Notes under the pieces: generated by a model
The model's input: only the letters and a program-made list of their open reading frames with translations
What the model was told of the DNA's origin: nothing
Databases searched by the model: none
Position numbers and translations under genes: made by a program
NCBI GenBank assembly: GCA_001874325.1
Contig: MPCW01000004.1
Location: forward strand, 124,001-188,000
Length of the DNA stretch: 64,000 nucleotides
Direction: 5' to 3'
Source: Flavobacterium sp. MedPE-SWcel
GTDB taxonomy: Bacteria; Bacteroidota; Bacteroidia; Flavobacteriales; Flavobacteriaceae
Part shown: in pieces, positions 1-8,398 of the stretch
Position numbering within the stretch: position 1 is the stretch's first letter
Layout of the letters: every line of letters starts with the position of its first letter

Positions 1-1763
1 ATGAAATACAAGTTAGTGAGGCTGCTGCTGTGTGGGGGCTTACTATATCAAGTTTAGGTATTAATTCATTACAAGGGATAGAAGAGTTTATAAACCTTAG
101 AAATCTAAATTGCGGAGGAAACCCTCTTACTGTATTAGATGCATCTGCATTAGTGAATTTAGAAACTTTAGATTGTTCAGGGTGTGCTATAACAGAATTA
201 GATTTAAGTACTTCGCCTAATTTAACAAGTTTTGTAGTTGATGACTGTACAGCGTTAACCAATGTAAATATAAAAGGGGGTACAACGATAACCACACCTG
301 CTGATGTTCATATAAGTAATACTCCAAATTTAACCTTTATGTGTGTAGATGAAGGAGAGGCGGAAGTTTTAGCTCCTTATTTAACTACTTTATACATGAG
401 TACATATTGTTCTTTTACACCAGGGGGAGAGTATAATACTATTACGGGGAGATTAACCTATGATTTAGATAATGATGGTTGTGATGTAGCAGATGATTCG
501 CGAAGCTTTATAAAGATTAAAGTAGATGATGGTGCAACACAAAATACGGTTTTTACAAATAACTTAGGGGAGTATATTTTTTACACTCAAGCAGGAGATT
601 TTGATATAATGCCATTGTTTGAGGATAATTACTTTATAGCAAATCCTGCTTCAGCATCAGTTAATTTTCCTACTGTAGATAATTCGGTTGTAACCGAAGA
701 CTTTTGTGTTACAGCAAATGGAGAGCATCCCGATGTAGAAGTGGTTATGGTACCTGTAATACCAGCACGACCGGGGCAGAATGCTGTTTATAAAGTAGTG
801 TATAAAAATAAAGGTAATACAGTACTATCGGGTAGTGTGAGTTGTGAGTGGAGTAATGATGTATTAGAGTATGTATATATGACTCCTATGGCAGATATAA
901 TAGGAGCAGATATTTATACATGGAATTTTGTTGACTTGCAGCCTTTTGAGAATAGGGAGATAATGATGACGCTGAATGTTAATGATGTGACAGATACACC
1001 AGCTATTAATGTTGATGATATAATACCTTTTACTGCCGATGCTACAATTGTGGGAGTAGATGATAATTTAAATGACAATAACTTTGTTTTAGATCAAAAG
1101 GTCGTAGAGACTTATAATCCTAATAATATTATATGTATACAGGGTGATATCACTCCAGAAGATAATATAGGAGATTATTTGCACTATGCAGTGAACTTTG
1201 AGAATACAGGAACTTCTTTAGTAGATTTTGTCGTAATAAAGCACGACATTAACCCTGCTAGTTTTGATATTAATACTTTACAACTATTAAATAGCTCACA
1301 CGAAGTATCGGCTAGAGTTGTGGAAGATATAGTTGAATTTGTATTTGAAAATGCAAATCTTTCAGCTGCCGATCACGGTAATATTTTGTTTAAAGTAAAA
1401 AGTAGGTCATATCTTATGGTTAACGACATGGTTAGTAATAGTGCTAGAATTTATTTTAATTATGACGAGCCATTACAAACTAATGATGCCGTTACTACAT
1501 TTGCAATATTAAGTAGTGATGTTTTCGAAATAGATAATTCAGTAAAATTATACCCTAACCCTTCGAGCGATATTATAACTATAGAGGCTAATACCAGTCT
1601 CAAATCAGTACAACTATATGATGTGCAGGGAAGATTGTTGCAGACTAATGTTGTTAATGAAGTTAGTAGTGAAATAAATATTTCAGACAGATTACCAGGA
1701 TTATATTTTGTGAAAATTACTACAGAAGAAGGTAGTAAAATAGAGAAAGTAATAAAGGAATAA
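1..1763 (+). CDS. T9SS-secreted leucine-rich-repeat protein, C-terminal part (gene enters from left)
   Basis: The reading frame is open from base 3 with no stop upstream, and the first residues (EIQVSEAAAV) look like the calcium-loop/LRR entry of flavobacterial repeat proteins. The true start therefore lies outside the window; the GTG at base 30 is only the first in-window start-like codon. About 130 residues of leucine-rich repeats come first. A middle region resembles the DUF7619-type beta-sandwich of T9SS proteins (VNFENTGTS through FNYDEPLQTNDA). The last 70 or so residues match a type A sorting domain, with the YPNPSSD motif and GLYFVKI near the end. Such proteins cross the outer membrane by the type IX system and are released or surface-anchored. 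The ligand is unknown. A terminator follows. Confidence 0.85.
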   Translation, partial: EIQVSEAAAVWGLTISSLGINSLQGIEEFINLRNLNCGGNPLTVLDASALVNLETLDCSGCAITELDLSTSPNLTSFVVDDCTALTNVNIKGGTTITTPADVHISNTPNLTFMCVDEGEAEVLAPYLTTLYMSTYCSFTPGGEYNTITGRLTYDLDNDGCDVADDSRSFIKIKVDDGATQNTVFTNNLGEYIFYTQAGDFDIMPLFEDNYFIANPASASVNFPTVDNSVVTEDFCVTANGEHPDVEVVMVPVIPARPGQNAVYKVVYKNKGNTVLSGSVSCEWSNDVLEYVYMTPMADIIGADIYTWNFVDLQPFENREIMMTLNVNDVTDTPAINVDDIIPFTADATIVGVDDNLNDNNFVLDQKVVETYNPNNIICIQGDITPEDNIGDYLHYAVNFENTGTSLVDFVVIKHDINPASFDINTLQLLNSSHEVSARVVEDIVEFVFENANLSAADHGNILFKVKSRSYLMVNDMVSNSARIYFNYDEPLQTNDAVTTFAILSSDVFEIDNSVKLYPNPSSDIITIEANTSLKSVQLYDVQGRLLQTNVVNEVSSEINISDRLPGLYFVKITTEEGSKIEKVIKE

Positions 1764-1802
1764 TTTATTGTAAGTTTCTTAAAAAACGGAAATCATTGAG
1801 AA

Positions 1803-1847
1803 AAAATCAAAAGGGGAAGTGTTTAGGCTTCTCCTTTTGATTTTTTT
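1803..1847 (+). terminator. Rho-independent terminator after the T9SS gene
   Basis: An inverted repeat (TCAAAAGGGGAAG against CTTCTCCTTTTGA, one G-T wobble) with an 8-base loop is followed by seven T residues. It ends the transcript of the T9SS protein. Confidence 0.8.
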
Positions 1848-1903
1848 GGACATATTTAACGATTTAAATATATGATTTCCTTTATAAATAAAATCTAATT
1901 TAT

Positions 1904-1911
1904 TAAATTCG
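1904..1911 (+). promoter_or_regulatory. possible -7 element of gltA
   Basis: TAAATTCG differs from TAnnTTTG at one base and lies 42 bases before the citrate synthase ATG. No clear TTG -33 box was placed. This is a weak call from motif similarity alone. Confidence 0.3.
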
Positions 1912-1953
1912 CAGGAATTATTATTTCACAATCATTATAACATCATTACCAAC

Positions 1954-3237
1954 ATGTCAAATATAGCTACATTGGAAATTGATGGCAAAAAATACGAGTT
2001 CCCTGTCGTAGTGGGAACAGAAAATGAGGTTGCCATTGATATAGGAAAATTACGCGGTCAAACAAATGCAATAACATTAGATCCGGGGTACAAAAATTCA
2101 GGTTCATGTAAAAGTGCAATTACTTTTCTTGACGGTGAAAAAGGTATCCTTAGATATAGAGGTTATTCTATCGAAGATCTTGCTGGTAAATCAAACTTCC
2201 TTGAAGTTTCTTTCTTATTAGTATTTGGTGAATTACCAACTGCTGCAGAGTTAGAGAAATTTGAAGATGATATAAGAAAATACACTCTAGTTAATGAGGA
2301 AATGAAAAACATCATTGATGGTTTTCCTAGAACTGCTCACCCCATGGGAGTTCTTGCATCTTTAACGAGTGCACTTACTGCATTTAATCCAAAGTCGGCA
2401 GATGTAAATAACGAGGAGGAAATGTATGATACTGTTTGTAAAACTATGGCTAAGTTCATGGTAATTGCAACATGGACTTATAGAAAGAACATGGGGTATC
2501 CATTAAACTATTATGATAACACAAAAGGTTATGTAGAGAACTTTATGAGACTTATGTTTGAGACTCCTACAGGACCTTATAAAGCAGACCCAGTTGTGGT
2601 TAATGCTTTAGATAAATTATTTATACTTCATGCAGATCATGAGCAAAACTGTTCTACTTCTACAGTAAGAATGGTAGGTTCATCACATGCAGGATTATTT
2701 GCTTCGATTTCTTCAGGGGTTTCTGCACTTTGGGGACCACTACATGGTGGTGCTAACCAAGCAGTACTTGAAATGCTAGAAGAGATACACCAAAATGGTG
2801 GAGATGCTGATAAGTATCTTGAAAAAGCAAAAGACAAAGAAGATCCTTTCCGTCTTATGGGCTTTGGGCATAGAGTTTACAAGAACTTTGACCCTAGAGC
2901 TAAGATTATTAAGAAAGCAGCAGATGATGTTCTTTCTTCATTAGGTGTAAATGATCCGATACTTGCTATTGCTAAAAAATTAGAAGAGGCAGCTCTTGAA
3001 GATGAGTACTTCAAATCAAGAAACCTTTATCCTAATGTAGATTTTTACTCAGGTATTATTTACAGAGCAATGGGTATACCTACAGAGATGTTTACAGTGC
3101 TTTTTGCTATTGGTCGCCTTCCAGGATGGATTGCACAATGGAAAGAAATGCGTGTTAACAAAGAGCCTATTGGTCGTCCAAGACAAGTATATACTGGAGA
3201 GCAATTAAGAGACTTTAAATCTGTAAATGAAAGATAG
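1954..3237 (+). CDS. gltA: citrate synthase
   Basis: It condenses acetyl-CoA and oxaloacetate to citrate in the cytoplasm at the entry of the TCA cycle. The 427-residue length is typical of the hexameric type II bacterial enzyme. The catalytic signature GFGHRVYKNFDPRA is present. An upstream histidine region (HADHEQNCSTSTVR) and HGGANQAVLEML form the rest of the active site. The start ATG is preceded by an AT-rich leader without a Shine-Dalgarno sequence, as usual in this phylum. The gene stands alone between two terminators. Confidence 0.97.
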   Translation: MSNIATLEIDGKKYEFPVVVGTENEVAIDIGKLRGQTNAITLDPGYKNSGSCKSAITFLDGEKGILRYRGYSIEDLAGKSNFLEVSFLLVFGELPTAAELEKFEDDIRKYTLVNEEMKNIIDGFPRTAHPMGVLASLTSALTAFNPKSADVNNEEEMYDTVCKTMAKFMVIATWTYRKNMGYPLNYYDNTKGYVENFMRLMFETPTGPYKADPVVVNALDKLFILHADHEQNCSTSTVRMVGSSHAGLFASISSGVSALWGPLHGGANQAVLEMLEEIHQNGGDADKYLEKAKDKEDPFRLMGFGHRVYKNFDPRAKIIKKAADDVLSSLGVNDPILAIAKKLEEAALEDEYFKSRNLYPNVDFYSGIIYRAMGIPTEMFTVLFAIGRLPGWIAQWKEMRVNKEPIGRPRQVYTGEQLRDFKSVNER

Positions 3238-3260
3238 TCTTTAAAATAAAGAATTTATAT

Positions 3261-3297
3261 ATCCCGATTGTTTAAAAACAGTCGGGATTTTTTTATT
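3261..3297 (+). terminator. terminator after gltA
   Basis: ATCCCGATTG and CAGTCGGGAT pair (one wobble) around a short A-rich loop and are followed by a T tract. Confidence 0.85.
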
Positions 3298-3346
3298 TGT
3301 AGTAAACTATCAATAATTGAACCGTATATTATTTAAAGGCATTTTC

Positions 3347-3354
3347 TATATTTG
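3347..3354 (+). promoter_or_regulatory. -7 promoter element of the DDAH-like/ctlX/Rrf2 operon
   Basis: TATATTTG is a perfect match to TAnnTTTG and ends 18 bases before the ATG at 3373. Its last three bases are the TTG that could be mistaken for a start codon, so the element decides the start. Confidence 0.7.
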
Positions 3355-3372
3355 CCTAAAAGCCAAAAACGT

Positions 3373-4287
3373 ATGTTGCAATTAAATGTAAAAAACGAAA
3401 CATCCCGTTTAAAAGCGGTTATATTAGGTACAGCAAAGAGTAATGGGCCTACCCCAAAACCAGAAGAAACCTATGATCCTAAGTCGTTAGAACATATCAA
3501 AGCGGGTACCTATCCTGTAGAAACAGATATGGTAAAGGAAATGGAAGCGCTTAATGCTGTGTTTGAAAAGTACAATGTTGAGGTTTTTCGTCCAGAAATT
3601 ATAGCTGAGTATAATCAGATTTTTAGTAGAGATATTGCATTTGTTATTGATGATATGTTTATAAAAGCAAATATATTGTCTGACAGAAAGAGAGAGCTTG
3701 ATGCTATACAATACGTAATAGATAAAATAAACCCTGAAAAAATAGTTACACCACCAGCTAATGTGAGTATAGAAGGAGGAGATGTAATGCTGTGGGATGA
3801 TTATATTTTTATAGGTACATATAAAGGTGAAGATTATGACGACTATGTAACTGCACGCACTAATATGGCTGGAGTTAATTTTATTAAAGAATTATTCCCT
3901 CACAAAACAGTTAAGGAGTTCGATCTTGCAAAATCGAGTACAGAAGCGAGAGATAATGCTTTGCATTTAGATTGTTGTTTTCAGCCTGTAGGGAAAGATA
4001 AAGCAGTAATTTACAAAGGAGGTTTCAGAAATGAATCAGAATATGAGTATCTTGTAAGCTTATTTGGCGAAGAAAATCTTTTTCATATCGATAGGGAAGA
4101 AATGTATAACATGAATTCCAACTTCTTTTCTATAGCTCCTGATGTAGTGGTTATAGAAGAAAAGTTTACAAGACTTAAAGATTGGTTATTAGAAAAAGGA
4201 TTTACAGTAGAAACTGTTCCTTATGTTGAGATAGCAAAACAAGAAGGTTTATTACGTTGCTCTACGTTACCATTAATAAGAGAATAA
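3373..4287 (+). CDS. DDAH-family (pentein) amidinohydrolase
   Basis: A 304-residue member of the guanidino-group-modifying (pentein) superfamily, most similar in layout to dimethylarginine dimethylaminohydrolase and arginine deiminase-like enzymes. Visible active-site features are an early acidic segment (FSRDIAFVID), the central His-containing ALHLDCCFQPVG and a C-terminal cysteine in LLRCSTLPL. Expected chemistry is hydrolysis of a guanidino or ureido nitrogen; the substrate cannot be fixed from sequence. An in-frame TTG at 3352 would add seven residues but sits inside the promoter -7 box, so the ATG at 3373 is chosen. It lies 10 bases upstream of ctlX, suggesting a joint role in arginine/citrulline breakdown. 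Confidence 0.85.
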   Translation: MLQLNVKNETSRLKAVILGTAKSNGPTPKPEETYDPKSLEHIKAGTYPVETDMVKEMEALNAVFEKYNVEVFRPEIIAEYNQIFSRDIAFVIDDMFIKANILSDRKRELDAIQYVIDKINPEKIVTPPANVSIEGGDVMLWDDYIFIGTYKGEDYDDYVTARTNMAGVNFIKELFPHKTVKEFDLAKSSTEARDNALHLDCCFQPVGKDKAVIYKGGFRNESEYEYLVSLFGEENLFHIDREEMYNMNSNFFSIAPDVVVIEEKFTRLKDWLLEKGFTVETVPYVEIAKQEGLLRCSTLPLIRE

Positions 4288-4297
4288 TTTTAGAATA

Positions 4298-5233
4298 ATG
4301 AAACAGACTACAAATACGATATTGATGATTCGCCCAGTAGCGTTCAGAATGAATGAGCAAACGGCGGTGAATAATTATTACCAAAAGGTTTTAGACGATC
4401 TTTTACCTAGCACGGTAAATGCTAAGGCACAACAAGAATTTGATACTTTTGTAGAAAAATTAAGAGGAGTAGGGGTAAATGTTGTTGTTGTAGATGATAC
4501 GTTAGAGCCTGATACACCAGATTCTATTTTTCCTAACAATTGGGTGTCTTTTCATGAAAACAATGATGTAGCGCTTTACCCAATGTTTGCCGAAAATCGT
4601 CGTCATGAACGTCGTGAGGATGTTTTAGATGCTGTAGAGGAAAACGGTTTCGAAATTGAAAATATTGTAGATTATACAGAAGCAGAAGCAGATGGTTTCT
4701 TTTTAGAAGGTACAGGTAGTATTGTTTTAGATAGGGCTAATAAAAGAGCTTACTGTGCGCTTTCGCCACGTGCAGATGAAGAGTTGTTTATAGAGTTTTG
4801 TGAAGATTTTGAATATGATCCAGTTATATTTGAATCTTTCCAGACAGTAAACGATGAGCGCAAGCATATTTATCATACAAATGTTATGATGTGTGTGGCA
4901 GATACATTTGCGGTTATTTGTGCAGATTGTATTGATGATAAGAAAGAGCGTAAAATGGTTCTTTCTAAACTTAAAGATGACGGAAAAGAAGTTGTATTGC
5001 TTACAGAGAAACAACTAAACCATTTTGCGGGTAATATGCTACAAGTAACAGGAGCTGATGATAAGACTTATTTAGTAATGAGTAATGCAGCTCATCAAAG
5101 CCTTACAGAAGTTCAAATAAATATGATAGAAAAACATACGGAGATACTTTCTGTAAGCTTAGATACTATTGAGGCTTGTGGTGGAGGTAGTGCTCGCTGC
5201 ATGATGGCAGAAGTTTTTTTACCAAAAAAATAA
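4298..5233 (+). CDS. ctlX: citrulline utilization hydrolase CtlX-like
   Basis: A 311-residue pentein-fold enzyme of the CtlX family, expected to hydrolyse the ureido group of citrulline to give ornithine. The N-terminal ILMIRPVAFRMNEQT, the DSIFPNNWVSFH segment and the C-terminal GGGSARCMMAEVF with the probable catalytic cysteine are family hallmarks. YHTNVMM supplies the likely active-site histidine. It is the middle gene of a tight three-gene operon (10 bases after the DDAH-like gene, 6 bases before the Rrf2 regulator). The exact substrate is inferred from family naming, not shown by this sequence. Confidence 0.85.
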   Translation: MKQTTNTILMIRPVAFRMNEQTAVNNYYQKVLDDLLPSTVNAKAQQEFDTFVEKLRGVGVNVVVVDDTLEPDTPDSIFPNNWVSFHENNDVALYPMFAENRRHERREDVLDAVEENGFEIENIVDYTEAEADGFFLEGTGSIVLDRANKRAYCALSPRADEELFIEFCEDFEYDPVIFESFQTVNDERKHIYHTNVMMCVADTFAVICADCIDDKKERKMVLSKLKDDGKEVVLLTEKQLNHFAGNMLQVTGADDKTYLVMSNAAHQSLTEVQINMIEKHTEILSVSLDTIEACGGGSARCMMAEVFLPKK

Positions 5234-5239
5234 GGCATA

Positions 5240-5665
5240 ATGCTTTCTAAGAAAACAAAATATGGGCTTAAAGCTCTGATTTATATTGCTAAACAATATA
5301 AGTCAGAGCCAGAACCTATGCCTATTCCTATCTCAGATATCTCAGATAATGAAAAACTTCCAAGAAAGTTTTTAGAGACAATATTACTTGATTTAAAAAA
5401 GGGAGGAATATTAAGCTCAAAAAAGGGTAAAGGCGGAGGTTATTATTTAATGAAAGACCCTAAGACTATAACAATGGATATTCTTATGAGAGTTTTAGAT
5501 GGACCTATAGCGATGTTGCCTTGTGTTAGTCTTAACTTTTATGAGCATTGTGATGATTGCCCTGATGAGGAGGTATGTACGCTAAATCATTTTATGGTTG
5601 AGGTTAGAGATAATACTCTAAAGCTATTACAGGAGAAAACATTACATGATTTAACGTTAATGTAA
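5240..5665 (+). CDS. Rrf2-family transcriptional regulator with Fe-S cysteines
   Basis: A 141-residue winged-helix regulator of the Rrf2/IscR family. The N-terminal MLSKKTKYGLKAL and wing KKGKGGGYYL are typical DNA-binding features. Cysteines at 95, 104, 107 and 113 lie in the loop where IscR-type proteins hold an Fe-S cluster, so redox or iron sensing is possible. It is the last gene of the DDAH-like/ctlX operon. Eleven bases after its stop lies a perfect 14-bp inverted repeat overlapping a promoter element, a candidate target of this regulator. Confidence 0.88.
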   Translation: MLSKKTKYGLKALIYIAKQYKSEPEPMPIPISDISDNEKLPRKFLETILLDLKKGGILSSKKGKGGGYYLMKDPKTITMDILMRVLDGPIAMLPCVSLNFYEHCDDCPDEEVCTLNHFMVEVRDNTLKLLQEKTLHDLTLM

Positions 5666-5676
5666 AAAAAAATTTC

Positions 5677-5709
5677 ACTATTAGTCTATAATATCTATAG
5701 ACTAATAGT
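5677..5709. promoter_or_regulatory. 33-bp palindromic operator candidate
   Basis: ACTATTAGTCTATA is repeated as its exact reverse complement after five bases. Its right end overlaps the -7 element TATATTTG at 5709-5716. No T tract follows, so it does not look like a terminator. A dimeric regulator such as the adjacent Rrf2 protein could bind it; this is inference. Confidence 0.5.
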
Positions 5710-5716
5710 ATATTTG
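5709..5716 (+). promoter_or_regulatory. -7 promoter element, orphan
   Basis: TATATTTG is a perfect -7 match. No + strand protein gene follows before the terminator at 5833, so it would drive a short RNA. Confidence 0.5.
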
Positions 5717-5721
5717 AAGAA

Positions 5722-5859
5722 AATAGATACTTATTACAGAAATTAGATATTGAAAGTTTACAAGCACTATCTATGCGGAAGGTTTTATGAAAGGTTAAAA
5801 AGATTAGTTTTGTTTGTATAATTAGTTTTGTTACTGCTCCCAAAGGGAGCAGTTTTTTT
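5722..5859 (+). ncRNA. candidate small RNA downstream of the Rrf2 gene
   Basis: The segment lies between a good -7 element and a strong terminator, with no plausible protein: its ATG frames close after a few codons. It contains two direct copies of ATTAGTTTTGTT (5803-5814 and 5821-5832) just before the terminator hairpin. The RNA itself is inferred; the region could also be only the 3' UTR of the Rrf2 mRNA. Confidence 0.35.
5833..5859 (+). terminator. strong Rho-independent terminator
   Basis: ACTGCTCCC and GGGAGCAGT pair around AAA and are followed by seven T residues. It ends the Rrf2 operon and/or the candidate small RNA. Confidence 0.85.
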
Positions 5860-5870
5860 ATGTGTAATAA

Positions 5871-6401
5871 TTACAAAACAATTATTTCTCCTAGGTAAGT
5901 GTTTTTTACTTTTTTTATACTATTCCCAAACTTTTTGTTTTCTACTTTAATTATAAAATTTTGTTTTAGCAGGATTCCTTTAGAGTTATTTATAGTAAGG
6001 CTATAGGTAACAATCCATTCCTCTTGCTCAGGGTTTTGATATTGAGGTGTTGCTGTTATTGTTGTTAGTGTAAAGTGGTATTGTTTTTTTTGATGAGTAG
6101 CATTTTTAAGTAATGCCGATATGCTAGGATTAGTTTTTGTTTTATTGAAAAAATTGTGTATTGCGGTCTGGGGTGTTATAAATAGTTTAAGTGCTTCGTT
6201 AGCAGTATGCTCTTTCATTTTAGAGTTAAGAGCAGGGTCAGTTAAGAGCTCTATGTAATTGTAAAATTCTAAAACTTTATCGATTGCTTTTTGCTTATAA
6301 GCTTCTGTTAATTTAACCGACGTGATATTTTCGTTTTGCGAGCTTTGTGCAAAGCTGCAAATACCGACGAATAATAGGGTTAATGTGATATACTTTTTCA
6401 T
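5871..6401 (-). CDS. secreted protein of unknown function
   Basis: A 176-residue protein with a clear signal peptide (MKKYITLTLLFVGICSFAQS, cleavage near residue 20). The mature part is mixed helix and strand, with a long N-terminal helical segment and beta strands ending in VKNTYLGEIIVL. The shape recalls small NTF2/SnoaL-like or lumazine-binding folds, but no motif confirms this. Its ATG overlaps the stop of the upstream gene by one base (TAATG), so the two are probably co-translated and functionally linked. The function is not recognised. Confidence 0.75.
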   Translation of the reverse strand: MKKYITLTLLFVGICSFAQSSQNENITSVKLTEAYKQKAIDKVLEFYNYIELLTDPALNSKMKEHTANEALKLFITPQTAIHNFFNKTKTNPSISALLKNATHQKKQYHFTLTTITATPQYQNPEQEEWIVTYSLTINNSKGILLKQNFIIKVENKKFGNSIKKVKNTYLGEIIVL

Positions 6402-7339
6402 TATTTCTTTTGTATGTATTTAAGTGAAATAATCTTTTTGTCTTTATATTCTATACTTACTACCTCCATTTTTTTTACTGACTTGGTAGGAGTTGTTATT
6501 TTGTTTATAAACTCTTGTTTGTTTAAAAACTCAACGCCTATATCTTCAAACATTACTTCTTGTATTACAGCGTCATCATCTAGTATGTTGTTAAGTTGTC
6601 GTTTTCGTCTGTTCCAGTCATCTATGTTAGCATTCATATAGGCGCGTAACATCATGGCGTAATCATCAGGCTGTAGATCGTACTCATAATTACCAGAGTT
6701 ATTATATTCAAAATTGACAATAAGTGTATCTGTTTTGTAATAAGGACTTTCTACAAGTAAATGTACTTTGGCTTTATTGCTTTTAAGTATAAAATAATTA
6801 TTTTCCTTTTTGAGTTTTTGTTTTTCGTTTTTATTTAAAAAGAATATAGTTGCTCTATTCGTTTCTATGCTTTTTTGAGTGTATTTATCATTAAGATAAA
6901 TTTTTGCTTCATAGCTAGAATCTATATTAAAGCTGATACCTATTGCAAGTATTATTAATATTCCTAAAGCAACATATGCTGTTTTTTTAAAAGAATAATT
7001 ACTCTCTTTATCGCTATCATTTGGTTTACTATTACCAATAGTAGCTTCTGTCTTATCAATTTTGTATTTAAACTCATCCCAGCCACTATATCCTATCCAA
7101 CGACAAAAGATATTGAGCATATCTTTTCGAGGTAGTTTTTCATTTTTCTGAGGCTTTAAATGGGTGTAAATCCATTTTTCACTCACACGTTCTTGGCATT
7201 CCTGTTCTACTAAATCTAGTAATTGAGTGATTTCTGTATTCCCAAAATCATGTATACTTCCTTTGTAATAAGGATAATGTACACGATACTTTTCGAGTAT
7301 TTTTTGTTTTAGCTGGTAAAGAAAATCTATGTCATTCAT
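6401..7339 (-). CDS. single-pass membrane protein of unknown function with N-terminal cytoplasmic domain
   Basis: A 312-residue protein. Residues 1-100 are a helical, charged domain with conserved-looking tryptophans and aromatics (KWIYTHLKP, RWIGYSGWDEF). A single transmembrane helix occupies about 120-140. The outer domain of about 170 residues holds beta-rich segments (LVESPYYKTDTLIVNF, YDLQPDDYAMML). The layout resembles a membrane-bound sensor or anti-sigma-like protein with cytoplasmic and periplasmic parts, but no named family was recognised. It is coupled by a one-base overlap to the secreted protein downstream. The divergent upstream region is rich in CTGTAAA/TTTACAG half-sites. Confidence 0.75.
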   Translation of the reverse strand: MNDIDFLYQLKQKILEKYRVHYPYYKGSIHDFGNTEITQLLDLVEQECQERVSEKWIYTHLKPQKNEKLPRKDMLNIFCRWIGYSGWDEFKYKIDKTEATIGNSKPNDSDKESNYSFKKTAYVALGILIILAIGISFNIDSSYEAKIYLNDKYTQKSIETNRATIFFLNKNEKQKLKKENNYFILKSNKAKVHLLVESPYYKTDTLIVNFEYNNSGNYEYDLQPDDYAMMLRAYMNANIDDWNRRKRQLNNILDDDAVIQEVMFEDIGVEFLNKQEFINKITTPTKSVKKMEVVSIEYKDKKIISLKYIQKK

Positions 7340-7388
7340 TTGTGAGTTAAACTTAGGTAATATAGGTGATAACGCTATTGTAAAACCA

Positions 7389-7438
7389 CTGTAAAACTAC
7401 TGAAAATAATTTACAGGCAGTATTTCAGCGGTTTACAG
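7389..7438. repeat. cluster of CTGTAAA/CTGAAA inverted half-sites
   Basis: CTGTAAA (7389), CTGAAA (7400), TTTACAG (7410), TTTCAG (7423) and TTTACAG (7432) form nested inverted repeats within 50 bases between two divergent genes. They may be a regulator-binding site. No protein is assigned. Confidence 0.35.
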
Positions 7439-7459
7439 CACCTGTTTTTATGTCCTAGA

Positions 7460-7467
7460 TACTTTTG
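7460..7467 (+). promoter_or_regulatory. -7 element of the SIMPL gene
   Basis: TACTTTTG fits TAnnTTTG and ends 23 bases before the ATG at 7491. Confidence 0.55.
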
Positions 7468-7490
7468 TTGTGAACTATAAATATTAAAAA

Positions 7491-8396
7491 ATGAAAACGT
7501 TATTAAAGAATTTAAGATTATTACAAGTGGTGATTGTTATGTTTCCTGCTGTTTTTTTTGCTCAAATAAGCGGAAACGAAGTTTACGGTAATCAAGCCTA
7601 TCGTAATAATGGATATGTTCCAAGTAATAAGAAGTCAATTGTTGTAGGAACTTCAGATTTGATTGTTTCATCTACAGTAATGGTTAATGTAAAGCCAGAT
7701 GCTTTAATTGTGACTCTTGGTCTTAATCAAGAGGCGAAAACAGTTAAGGAATGTAGTAAAGGGATTAATAAGCGTATAGATAGTTTTTTACAAAAAATAA
7801 AAACCTTGGGGATTCAAGAAGATGATATTTATGTCGATTTTATATCTCAAACTAGGCTGTATGATTATAGTGTGTCTGATACTAAAGCAACACAATTTGA
7901 AAATGGATTTGAGATAAAGAAGAACATTATTGTAAAACTGACTGATATAAAAAAGTTTGATGCTCTTATAACAGTAGCTTCAAAATATGAAATATATGAT
8001 ATTGTAAAAGCAGAATATATTAAAGAAGATACAGAAGAAGTAAATGATATGTTATTAACAGAAGCTTTGAAGGTTGCCAAAAGGAAAAAAGAAAGACATA
8101 CTAAAGTTTTTGATGTGTCTCTATCTAAAGAACCTACGACTATAGAGTATAATTATTATAGCACAATGCCTAAAAATATGTATAAAGAGTATAGAGCTTT
8201 TGAATCCTCAAATGTAAATATTCATAACTATAATAAGAGTAAGAATTATATACAGAAAGAGCAGCGAAAAAATCATACTTTTTACTATCAGGGCTTAGAT
8301 GTTTCTGCTTTTGATAAAGTAATTAACCCATCAACACCCGAAGTGTGTTTACAGTATGCGGTAGAAGTAAAACTGATGTATCACATAAAGCGTTAA
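7491..8396 (+). CDS. SIMPL (DUF541) domain periplasmic protein
   Basis: A 301-residue exported protein with a signal peptide ending near residue 25 (AVFFAQ). The SIMPL/DUF541 domain covers roughly residues 55-240: VKPDALIVTLGL, a helix with CSKGINKRIDSFLQKIKTLGI, and the DFISQTRLYDY strand. Family members (YggE, BP26) form ring-like periplasmic or outer-membrane assemblies tied to stress tolerance. The protein is longer than typical members (about 230-240), with a Tyr/Asn-rich insertion around 215-265. It converges on marC with only two bases between stop codons, so no terminator fits between them. Confidence 0.8.
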   Translation: MKTLLKNLRLLQVVIVMFPAVFFAQISGNEVYGNQAYRNNGYVPSNKKSIVVGTSDLIVSSTVMVNVKPDALIVTLGLNQEAKTVKECSKGINKRIDSFLQKIKTLGIQEDDIYVDFISQTRLYDYSVSDTKATQFENGFEIKKNIIVKLTDIKKFDALITVASKYEIYDIVKAEYIKEDTEEVNDMLLTEALKVAKRKKERHTKVFDVSLSKEPTTIEYNYYSTMPKNMYKEYRAFESSNVNIHNYNKSKNYIQKEQRKNHTFYYQGLDVSAFDKVINPSTPEVCLQYAVEVKLMYHIKR

Positions 8397-8398
8397 CT

